This document shows positions 13,260 to 20,308 of a stretch of DNA of 64,000 bases, piece by piece; positions within the stretch are counted from its first letter, which is position 1, and the number at the start of each line of letters is the position of its first letter. A program made the position numbers and the translations under genes. The notes under the pieces are model-generated. The model had not been told where the DNA came from and searched no databases. It worked only from the letters and a program-made list of their open reading frames with translations. Source of the DNA: Vibrio tritonius (lineage in GTDB: Bacteria > Pseudomonadota > Gammaproteobacteria > Enterobacterales > Vibrionaceae); NCBI RefSeq assembly GCF_001547935.1, contig NZ_AP014635.1:1922001-1986000 (forward strand), written 5' to 3'.

Positions 13260-13525
13260 TATACCCAAGTAACCTCAAGATGCGGTTTCAGCGAGAATGT
13301 ATTCGCTTATAGGCAAGGCACCGATTTGAATACATAGTTATTCTACGTAGAAAATCGGTAACGCAGCATAGAAGCGAATACAACTCGCCCTTTGGGAGCT
13401 CATCAACAAGCCCATTTCTGCGCCCAATGACGTTGAAAGGGAATGACCATTCCTGCCGTCATTGAGCTTGACCTGTGCTCGTTGATGAAGCTCTGAAGTC
13501 TGCATCTTGAGGTCATTTGGGTATA
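13260..13525 (+). repeat. 266-bp inverted-repeat element, copy B
   Basis: Full length, in the same orientation as copy A. In the first hairpin it has GTATTCGCTT/AAGCGAATAC where copies A and D have GTATTCGCTC/GAGCGAATAC, a two-sided change that keeps pairing. By eye it differs from inverted copy C at one base only. Its right half (13403-13525) is read on the minus strand as the 3' end of the GNAT gene. Confidence 0.9.
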
Positions 13526-14005
13526 CACTTTTCCGCAGATCGAGTAATTCTGTGGTACTACTTCAGCTAACTGAAAACCGCACTTACGCAATACTGATTC
13601 AGAAGCAACATTACCTTCGGTAACAACCGCTTCAAATTCATGAATACCGAGTTCGATACTGCTCCACTCAAGCAAGGCCATCAAACTCTCCGAACCGTAA
13701 CCAAACCCAAAAAATTTGGGTAGAAAGAGATAGCCTATTTCAGCTACACCATCTTTGTAACAAAATCCGGTTATTCCAACTGGCTCCCCAGTTGCGATTT
13801 CAAACACAACGAGTGTAAGCCAATCACGGCTCTGCGTTGTCCACGGCTGACAGCGTCGCTCAAAGCGTGCTTCAATCTCATCAGTAGGCATGGGATCGAA
13901 ACATTTGGCAATCACAATCGGGTTAACATGAAGTTCATGGAAAAAATCCCAATCTTGAACTTCAACTTGCCTCATTGCCAAACGAGAGCTTGAAAATTGA
14001 TTCAT
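13403..14005 (-). CDS. GNAT (RimJ/RimL-type) acetyltransferase with a repeat-derived C terminus
   Basis: A 200-residue reading frame. Residues 1-160 are a RimJ/L-like GNAT: SSRLAMRQVEVQDWDFFHELH at the start, the GFGYGSESLMALLEW acetyl-CoA loop and EGNVASESVLRKCGFQ near the end of motif B. From GKVYT (about residue 160) onwards the codons come from the inverted repeat: the last 40 residues (ending QKWAC) are a translation of repeat copy B on its minus strand. The insertion removed or displaced the native last few residues. The enzyme core is complete, so activity is possible, but the tail is unlike any family member. It may be treated as a chimeric or partly disrupted gene. Confidence 0.8.
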   Translation of the reverse strand: MNQFSSSRLAMRQVEVQDWDFFHELHVNPIVIAKCFDPMPTDEIEARFERRCQPWTTQSRDWLTLVVFEIATGEPVGITGFCYKDGVAEIGYLFLPKFFGFGYGSESLMALLEWSSIELGIHEFEAVVTEGNVASESVLRKCGFQLAEVVPQNYSICGKVYTQMTSRCRLQSFINEHRSSSMTAGMVIPFQRHWAQKWAC

Positions 14006-14032
14006 AACACTCCTTCACACTAGCGCTGCTTC

Positions 14033-14110
14033 TATGTATTCAAATTAGAGCTTCGCCTGAGATCAAATACATTCTCTTTGAAACAACATCTTGAGATTAT
14101 TTGGCTATCT
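14033..14110 (-). repeat. Decayed left-end relic of the 266-bp repeat
   Basis: On the plus strand TATGTATTCAAAT, CTTCGCCTGAGA, AAATACATTCTC and CATCTTGAGATTATTTGG follow, with substitutions, the reverse complement of the first ~80 bases of the element. The remaining ~185 bases are missing. It lies just upstream of the GNAT start at 14005, so this gene is bracketed by one old and one young copy. Confidence 0.7.
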
Positions 14111-14317
14111 CTATTAAAGAGCCATCACTTGTCACCGTTTATAACAAGCTAACAATAACGTGCGTTAACTACCAGCGTTCTGTTTCTTTAAATGGAATAA
14201 TTATCAGTTGTTTTCTCAAATTCTGGTGCAAGATCAAACTTTATCCTCCTTAGGTATAATTGTTGTTTACTGTGACATCGGTATAGTCCGAGACAACGTC
14301 ACGCTAGGTACAACATC

Positions 14318-16444
14318 ATGAAAATCATTCATTCTCCGCTGCTCTTGCTAGGAATAATCAGCTTCAGCGCCTTAGGTGTAGAGGTTCACTCGCCCCCCTC
14401 CCATGCCTTTATCAGCCAAATGTCAGATATCGATTCAATTCAGCAAAAGCAGCCAAATGCTGAGGCTGAGCAATTGACTTTTGTTACGGCATCGGAATGT
14501 AACAATCAAACGTTACTCATGAACGCTAACTCATTGAAAAAAGAGAGCGTTGCTTATCATCAATACGTTGAAGAACTCTGGCAGCGGGCATTAAACAATG
14601 AATATTTTTATATTCAGACCCAAGGGTGCCCAATGAGTACCGATGAGTGGATAAGCAATATCCTACCGTGCAATGAAGCATTGTGTGGTAAACAATACGT
14701 CGCAGATAAACACGTTATTTGGCTCAATGCTCACCTAGAACCATCAAATCTACGTCAAGCGACTATCGGGATACGCACGCCTCTACTTTTTGATCAAGAG
14801 CGCCAACTTTGGCAAGTGACTGGCTACTTTGTCGAAAAAGGGAAATTGAGTGATCGTATCGCCTTGCAAGGTTTTACCGCCGAGTCATCATTAAAAAACA
14901 GTGAGTTTGTTGATGAATTATCATTGTTTTTCCCTAATGGCTCATTACGCCAAGTGTCTCATTTCAATCAACAAGGCAAGAAAAATGGCACTGAGCATCG
15001 CTATTATAAAACGGGGCAAATTCATCAAACCGCACGCTACTTAGATGGGCAGCTTAACGGCTCCGTTTTGACCTACCATGCGAACGGCAATATTGAAAGT
15101 AATGTGAACTTTATTCATGACGAACATGCCGATGGAGAATGCCTTCATTACAACGCCGAAGGAAATTTATCTCGTAGCCATACATTCAAAAAAGGCGATT
15201 TCGACGGTAAATACATCGATTACTTTGATAATGGCTTAGTAAAAACAGTTATTCAGTATGATAACGGCGTTATGATGCGCCGAGAAACCTTTCATGCTAA
15301 TGGTCAACCAGAAAGCCTATACCAACTAAATAACAAACAAACCATTTCATTGCGCTATAACGTGCAAGGTAAGTTAATTAACCGCGATAGATTTGCCAAA
15401 TACGCGTATGGAACTTATCCCCTAAGCCATGAAACTTGGTTCAGCAATGGCAATCGTTCGATTGAGGAAATATACGACGAGCGAGGACTGCGTCATGGAA
15501 AAATGCAGAGCTGGTATCAAAATGGTCAAACAAAAGAACTCGCAATATATGAGCATGGGCATCTTACTGAACAAAAACGCTTTTCACCTCAAGGCAAACA
15601 AACAGAAACAATAGCCTATTTACAGGATAAGAAAAACGGTCCACATAAAAAGTGGTCAGCTGAAACAGGCAAACTGATTTATGAACTTACCTATTCCATG
15701 GGCTTACCAGCCTCGGCAGAAAAACACTATGAGGCGCACTCTGGAGAGTTAGTTGAAATTAGGTATCTTGATAAAAACGGTCAACCACTGAATCATTTGT
15801 TCAACGGTCAAGCTCCAATCCAACGTTTTACACACGGCTCTCTGACATACATGCGCTGCGGGCAAGATAATTACTTGAGTGATGTCGACCAGTTAATGGC
15901 TAAAGCAAAAAACAATGATGGAGTGGCCCAATACGCCTTGGGACTCTTTTACCATCAGTGTAACGCAAAAGAACAAACATTAAACTGGTTAACTCAAGCC
16001 GCTGAAAACAATAATATCGATTCAATTCAGCTTCTTATTTCAATCTATCGTACTGCTGATGGAAATCAGCCTCAAACCAAAGGTGACCATATTGCTTGGC
16101 AATATATGCTTAAAGCGGTTGAGCTAAAACAACCCAACGCGCTATTTGAAGTGGGCTTTCACTATTTACCGAAAGAATTTGCTCAACACCTTTTTCAGGA
16201 CTGGACGCAATACGATTTTGTCACACCGAATGAAAACTTAGCCTTTGCATATATAAAACAAGCCGCCGATCTAGGTAACCCCAAAGCTATATATGCGACC
16301 GGATTAATGTTCCAGTATGGTATTGGTGTCGATGCTTCTGACGAAATCGCATTACGTTACTTCCATAAATTACAAGACGTGTTACCTGATCTGGCACAAA
16401 CGCTGATCGCCGCGCTGCCAACAGTAGAAGATAACTTACAATAA
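14318..16444 (+). CDS. Secreted YwqK/MORN-variant and Sel1-repeat protein
   Basis: A 708-residue protein with a signal peptide (hydrophobic LLLLGIISFSALG). Residues about 200-480 contain repeated units of the YwqK/MORN-2 type: YYKTGQIHQTARYLDGQLNG, YHANGNIES, YFDNGLVKT, FHANGQPES, WFSNGNRSI, WYQNGQTKE, each with the Y..NG core. The C-terminal 170 residues carry Sel1/TPR-like helical repeats (AQYALGLFYHQ..NWLTQAAE, AIYATGLMFQYGIGVDASDEIALRYF). Both repeat types mediate protein contacts. Despite the common database name 'YwqK antitoxin', no toxin partner is seen here. It is a single gene, exported to the periplasm or outer surface; function unknown. Confidence 0.8.
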   Translation: MKIIHSPLLLLGIISFSALGVEVHSPPSHAFISQMSDIDSIQQKQPNAEAEQLTFVTASECNNQTLLMNANSLKKESVAYHQYVEELWQRALNNEYFYIQTQGCPMSTDEWISNILPCNEALCGKQYVADKHVIWLNAHLEPSNLRQATIGIRTPLLFDQERQLWQVTGYFVEKGKLSDRIALQGFTAESSLKNSEFVDELSLFFPNGSLRQVSHFNQQGKKNGTEHRYYKTGQIHQTARYLDGQLNGSVLTYHANGNIESNVNFIHDEHADGECLHYNAEGNLSRSHTFKKGDFDGKYIDYFDNGLVKTVIQYDNGVMMRRETFHANGQPESLYQLNNKQTISLRYNVQGKLINRDRFAKYAYGTYPLSHETWFSNGNRSIEEIYDERGLRHGKMQSWYQNGQTKELAIYEHGHLTEQKRFSPQGKQTETIAYLQDKKNGPHKKWSAETGKLIYELTYSMGLPASAEKHYEAHSGELVEIRYLDKNGQPLNHLFNGQAPIQRFTHGSLTYMRCGQDNYLSDVDQLMAKAKNNDGVAQYALGLFYHQCNAKEQTLNWLTQAAENNNIDSIQLLISIYRTADGNQPQTKGDHIAWQYMLKAVELKQPNALFEVGFHYLPKEFAQHLFQDWTQYDFVTPNENLAFAYIKQAADLGNPKAIYATGLMFQYGIGVDASDEIALRYFHKLQDVLPDLAQTLIAALPTVEDNLQ

Positions 16445-16482
16445 TCTTGTGCGGAGAGTCTTACCGCTAACATCGAGTGATC

Positions 16483-16515
16483 AAAGGCGTTGTGTCGGAA
16501 GCCAACAACGCCTTT
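16483..16515. terminator. Terminator between two convergent genes
   Basis: AAAGGCGTTG (16483-16492) pairs with CAACGCCTTT (16506-16515) and is followed on the plus strand by ACTTTTTAAG. It ends the 708-residue gene and overlaps the stop of the convergent GNAT gene. Confidence 0.75.
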
Positions 16516-16978
16516 ACTTTTTAAGCTCTGTCGACAACGTTTTAGAAAAATAGATTCTCTCACTGCCAAGCACGGGGAAATGACGTAAACGCCCCGTTTC
16601 ATTAAAGCCCAGTAAGATATAAAAATTCGGCGCTTGTCCGACAAACGTATCAACGAAAAGGTGCGTTATCCCTTTCTCTTTGACCGTTGTTTCAAGGTGC
16701 AACATAAGTGCTCGCCCCCAGCCCATACCCCGCAGATGAGGTTCAATCCATAAATATTGAATATAAAGGCTGGTTGCTAACATGGAACCGCAAACACCTC
16801 CAACCACGCGCTCGCTATCATCGTGTAAAAAACACGCAACGTTTTGCTCTTTAAGATTGGGGAATTGTTGCTCATGCAGGGACATCAGTCCCTGATAAAG
16901 CTTGCCTATATCAGTAGAAGAAGGTTGAAATGTCGTGACGGTTTGCATCGCAATATTTATCCATGTTGATAACTCCAC
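16514..16978 (-). CDS. GNAT-family N-acetyltransferase
   Basis: Up to 154 residues. The acetyl-CoA loop is EPHLRGMGWGRALMLHLE and the C-terminal motif NFYILLGFNETGRL. The start is uncertain: a GTG at 16978 sits almost on top of GGA, whereas the ATG at 16948 (MQTVTTFQPS) has no good ribosome binding site; the protein core begins after either. Substrate unknown. It is one of four GNAT genes within 11 kb. Confidence 0.8.
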   Translation of the reverse strand: MELSTWINIAMQTVTTFQPSSTDIGKLYQGLMSLHEQQFPNLKEQNVACFLHDDSERVVGGVCGSMLATSLYIQYLWIEPHLRGMGWGRALMLHLETTVKEKGITHLFVDTFVGQAPNFYILLGFNETGRLRHFPVLGSERIYFSKTLSTELKK

Positions 16979-17088
16979 TCCAGACTAAGTGGTGGATAAC
17001 TGCTGCAAGTTCCTTACAACCATTGATAATGGCAGACAAAAAAACGCAAGAGGGAAAGTTTACAAGTGAAGCTCGAGTGCAGAAGGAG

Positions 17089-17643
17089 TTAAGCCACTTG
17101 GTAACTCATCATAAACTCCCCTACGGGTTCATTATCGACTTGATATCGTTCTGGGATATAACTAACTTCCACGAAACCCAATTTGCGGTAGAGTTGAATT
17201 GCTGGCAGATTGGTATCGAGTACTTTGAGGTCGACCCAATTAATGCGCTGATTTTGTTTAGCGACATCTAATACCATAGAAAGTAACTGCTCACCAAGCC
17301 CATGGCCACGATAGCAATGAGCAACCCCAATCCCTAACCACACTCGGTCGTTATCATCATCAAATTCGTCGCGGCGTAAACTCACATCACCAATAATCTC
17401 TTTTTGCTCGTTTCTCGCTAACCATAGACGACGCCATGTTGGTTGATTTTGAGCAGCAGTAAGGCCTTGTTTATAAGCCTGTTTCAATGACTCTCCCCAA
17501 ACCGATGTCCCCGGCGCATCTGGCATAAATAGTGGCGTATTACCCATGCCATTGGTGTCAAACTGTTGCTGTGCGTATCGATAAAACGCATCCAAATCTA
17601 AAACAGTCGCGGGAGTAATGAAAACCGAAGAGAGCCTAGCCAT
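17089..17643 (-). CDS. GNAT-family N-acetyltransferase
   Basis: A 184-residue GNAT enzyme. Motif A is HCYRGHGLGEQLLSMVLD and motif B ends LYRKLGFVEVSYIPERYQ. The N-terminal part (VFITPATVLDLDAFYRYAQQQF) is the usual first strand and helix. It overlaps the end of the upstream riboflavin-synthase-like gene by eight bases, which implies translational coupling and perhaps a shared function, though none is known. Substrate not predictable. Confidence 0.85.
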   Translation of the reverse strand: MARLSSVFITPATVLDLDAFYRYAQQQFDTNGMGNTPLFMPDAPGTSVWGESLKQAYKQGLTAAQNQPTWRRLWLARNEQKEIIGDVSLRRDEFDDDNDRVWLGIGVAHCYRGHGLGEQLLSMVLDVAKQNQRINWVDLKVLDTNLPAIQLYRKLGFVEVSYIPERYQVDNEPVGEFMMSYQVA

Positions 17644-18361
17644 GCTCTATCTCATCAAGCGCTTTTGCTTTTGCCCTAGCGCCAAGAAAGTCGAAATCAA
17701 GGCCCTGTAAAGCCAACAGGCTATCAATGGCAGGGTATAGGTCTCCCAGCGTATCACTTAAGGAACTGCGCAGTGTTTCAATCACTTTCTGACTGCCCCG
17801 CTCTATTTCCACATTAAGCCAATCGCCAACAAACTTCTGTCCAAAAACACTCATTTGAGATGCAGTATTAGCCAAAGAAACGGTAAAGACATTTTGCTCT
17901 TGGTCCACCTCTAAAACAGATACACTGGCACCGTTTAACGCGACCCGACAGCCAACCACCAGATAACGATGCCACATGTTAGGAAACGACAATTGGTAAA
18001 CTCGCTGCTGATCTCGCATATCTACATCATTTATTTGGGCTTTAAAGTCGATATTCCCGGTCAACCGATGGCCATAACGATCCTTAGACTGCTGATCTGC
18101 ACAGGTGAGATGAACAAAAGCCCCAGGTTGCACCGAAATAAGTCCGATGTCATTCTCTTGATATCGTTCCGCTTGTAATACCAAAACATCATTAGCTTGG
18201 CACTGAGTGACGCAAAAGCGACCCCCATCCACACAAACCCACTGACCTGCCGCTACCTGTAAGTAGAAGTCATGATGGCAACGCAACGAAATTTCTCTAG
18301 ACGAGTCTTTTTCCGCACTAGTCAACACTTTACCTAACGATTGAACCACACCTGAGAACAT
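17636..18361 (-). CDS. Riboflavin-synthase-like lumazine-binding protein
   Basis: A 241-residue protein with the two-barrel architecture of riboflavin synthase alpha (RibE). MFSGVVQSLGKV matches the start of RibE; YGHRLTGNIDF replaces the linker GGHLMSGHI; domain 2 has VVGCRVALNGASVSVLEV where RibE has IDGISLTV. Domain 1 has VDGGRFCVTQ where RibE has NGCCLTVT. The second-domain TLERTTLG is TASQMSVFG. So fold and probably lumazine or flavin binding are kept, but several ligand residues differ and synthase activity is doubtful. Such paralogs include the lumazine and yellow fluorescent proteins of luminous Vibrionaceae. It is the first gene of a pair with the GNAT at 17089. Confidence 0.75.
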   Translation of the reverse strand: MFSGVVQSLGKVLTSAEKDSSREISLRCHHDFYLQVAAGQWVCVDGGRFCVTQCQANDVLVLQAERYQENDIGLISVQPGAFVHLTCADQQSKDRYGHRLTGNIDFKAQINDVDMRDQQRVYQLSFPNMWHRYLVVGCRVALNGASVSVLEVDQEQNVFTVSLANTASQMSVFGQKFVGDWLNVEIERGSQKVIETLRSSLSDTLGDLYPAIDSLLALQGLDFDFLGARAKAKALDEIEHG

Positions 18362-18770
18362 CTTTTATTGCCTTTACTGTAATTAAGTTCCGTGAACTAG
18401 TCCATTTGCAATTCGACTACCATTCACTACAAAAATGGATGGGCATATTTAATTTAGAGTAGATATACTAATCAAATGCATTAAAAAAATCTAATACAAG
18501 ATTCACAAGAATATCCTTTTTAAATCAATATTATTACGCCATAAAGACAGAAGAGTAGACACAATTTTTCCACTTGAGAAAAGTGAAATTAAGTTCACAA
18601 CCAACTATTTTTACCAATGTCGCTCTAATGAGACAAATATCAGCCACTATTTACTTAGTTATCATAAAGATGCGTTAGCTATAATTACCAATTAGCCAGT
18701 CCCATATAGACCTCTAAGCCCTCCTATCAGTTGTAACTCATTCGCCATAGTGATAAGCTCGCGCGAATTT
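18362..18770. other. Intergenic promoter region of add
   Basis: About 400 AT-rich bases separating the divergent ribE-like gene and the add riboswitch. A good -10 element TATAAT lies at 18680-18685, about 90 bases before the aptamer, with only a weak -35 match. No other gene or RNA is seen. Confidence 0.45.
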
Positions 18771-18838
18771 ACTTCGTATAATCCCAATAATAAGGTTTGG
18801 GAGTTTCTACCAAGAGCCTCAACTCTTGATTATGAAGT
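18771..18838 (+). ncRNA. Adenine (purine-class) riboswitch aptamer
   Basis: P1 forms between ACTTCGTA (18771-18778) and TATGAAGT (18831-18838). Between them are the conserved AATCCCAATAATAAGG P2 arm, GTTTGGGAGTTTCTACC junction, and CAAGAGCC..AACTCTTG P3 arm. The discriminating junction base before TATGAAG is T (GATTATGAAG), the adenine-specific form. Downstream, AGTCT of the 3' P1 strand and ACTTTA can pair with TAAAG and AGACT around the add ribosome binding site, so adenine binding should open the start site (translational ON switch). Confidence 0.97.
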
Positions 18839-18877
18839 CTGTAACTTTATGTCCTCATTTTGTAAAGGTAGAGACTG

Positions 18878-19870
18878 ATGAACTATCACAACCTTCCAAA
18901 AATAGACCTCCATTGTCATTTAGACGGTAGCGTACGTCCTGAAACCATCATTGATTTGGCTCGAGAACAAAATATCACTCTACCAAGTGACGATATCGAA
19001 ACCATTCGCTCTTTAATGATTGCTCCTGAGACTTGCCCAAACCTTGGCGAGTATCTATTACGTTTCGAATTACCCCTTTCCGTAATGCAAACAGCGGAAG
19101 CGATAGAACGTATCTCATTTGAAGTATTTGAAGATGCCGCAAAAGAGAACGTCAAATACCTTGAAATGCGCTATGGCCCAATGTTACACCTCAATCAAGG
19201 GCTGACACTTGACCAAGTAATCAGCAGTGCAGTGAAAGGCATGAAACGTGCAGAAGAAATGTACGACATCAAGGGTAACTACATTCTCTCTATTTTGCGT
19301 CACATGCCAAAAGAAACCATTAAGTCGGTTCTTGATGCCGGTGCAAAATATCTCAATGACGGAGTGGTTGCTTTCGACTTAGCCGGTGGTGAAGCGGACG
19401 GTTTTTGCCATGAATTCATTCCATATGCGCAATACGCGATTGAAAAAGGTTATCGAGTCACCATTCATGCTGGCGAACAAGGTTGCGGACAGAATGTCTA
19501 TGACGCCGTGAGCCTCTTAGGTGCTGAGCGTGTTGGACATGGTATTCATATTAAGAACCACGCCGATGCGTATCAGTTGGTGAAGCAAGAGTCTATTACA
19601 TTAGAAACGTGCCCAAGCAGTAACGTACAAACCAAAGCAGTGGATAACTTAAGTAGTCATCCAATTAAAGCGTTCTATAAAGATAGTATTCTTATCACAA
19701 TCAATACCGACAACCGCACGGTTTCTAATACCACAATGACAGACGAAGTCCGTAAGGTGTTTGAGCAATTTGAGCTGACTTTCGAAGATTACGCGGCAAT
19801 TTACAAAACCAGCGTCGCGAATGCGTTTGCCACAGACGAGGTAAAACAGCATCTACTAAGTTTTATATAG
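18878..19870 (+). CDS. add: Adenosine deaminase
   Basis: A full 330-residue zinc enzyme converting adenosine to inosine (and deoxyadenosine to deoxyinosine) in purine salvage. Visible are the Zn ligands H12 and H14 (DLHCHLDGS), the HAGE motif with the catalytic Glu near residue 200, the RVGHG histidine, and the TCPSSN and INTDNR Asp regions. It is somewhat closer to short bacterial Add types. The ribosome binding site AAAGGTAGAG is within the sequestering part of the adenine riboswitch, which directly tests the substrate's base. A terminator follows 38 bases downstream; the gene is monocistronic. Confidence 0.97.
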   Translation: MNYHNLPKIDLHCHLDGSVRPETIIDLAREQNITLPSDDIETIRSLMIAPETCPNLGEYLLRFELPLSVMQTAEAIERISFEVFEDAAKENVKYLEMRYGPMLHLNQGLTLDQVISSAVKGMKRAEEMYDIKGNYILSILRHMPKETIKSVLDAGAKYLNDGVVAFDLAGGEADGFCHEFIPYAQYAIEKGYRVTIHAGEQGCGQNVYDAVSLLGAERVGHGIHIKNHADAYQLVKQESITLETCPSSNVQTKAVDNLSSHPIKAFYKDSILITINTDNRTVSNTTMTDEVRKVFEQFELTFEDYAAIYKTSVANAFATDEVKQHLLSFI

Positions 19871-19871
19871 A

Positions 19872-19897
19872 TATACCCAAATGACCTCACGACACGG
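19872..19897 (+). repeat. Solo terminal-repeat relic of the 266-bp element
   Basis: TATACCCAAATGACCTCA followed by CGACACGG matches one terminal inverted repeat of the element (right-end version, with AAATGACC) with small changes. Nothing else of the element is present. It lies directly between the add stop codon and its terminator. Confidence 0.6.
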
Positions 19898-19907
19898 TTA
19901 AAGAGTT

Positions 19908-19932
19908 AAGGGAAGTATTACTTCCCTTTTTT
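19908..19932 (+). terminator. Rho-independent terminator of add
   Basis: AAGGGAAGT (19908-19916), loop ATT, ACTTCCCTT (19920-19928) and then a run of T residues. Confidence 0.9.
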
Positions 19933-19934
19933 AT

Positions 19935-20308
19935 TGAATTTATGGGATCGTTTCCAACACTTAAGCTGATTCATTTATACTCAGCAAATTGCAATGCTAT
20001 TAACTTTATATTTTATTTACCAATCAATAAGTGGTAAAGTTAGCATTAGTTTTTACTTAAATTCACTATTATCTCCATGCGAATCTTTCTTTGCACTTTT
20101 TTACAATAAAGTTCAAAGAAAGATTTTATTTTTTAGTGAACTCATTGCAATGACTCTATCGACTGGTGTCGGAATAAGAATCTCATTGCACTTTTATTCA
20201 AAACAATTTGGTCGATTAACGCTTATTAAAATGCTCTAACTAATCGGTCAAGAATTAGTTTTGAATTCTTTATTGAATGCTTAAGATATATCATGCACAG
20301 GTCCTTAA
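19935..20308. other. Intergenic region, no confident gene
   Basis: An open stretch of 81 codons exists at 19994-20239 but has no ribosome binding site and its composition is typical of AT-rich non-coding DNA. The 3' part must hold the promoter of the GGDEF/EAL gene. Nothing else seen. Confidence 0.4.

Noticed and set aside
13000-18400. An integron cassette array, because several GNAT genes cluster here
   Set aside because: I searched by eye for attC (VCR) palindromes beginning TAACAA and ending GTTRRRY around these genes and found none; the genes are not all in one direction and no integrase is present.
19994-20239. 81-codon rightward frame between add and the GGDEF/EAL gene
   Set aside because: No ribosome binding site, low-complexity hydrophobic composition typical of AT-rich DNA, and no recognisable motif.
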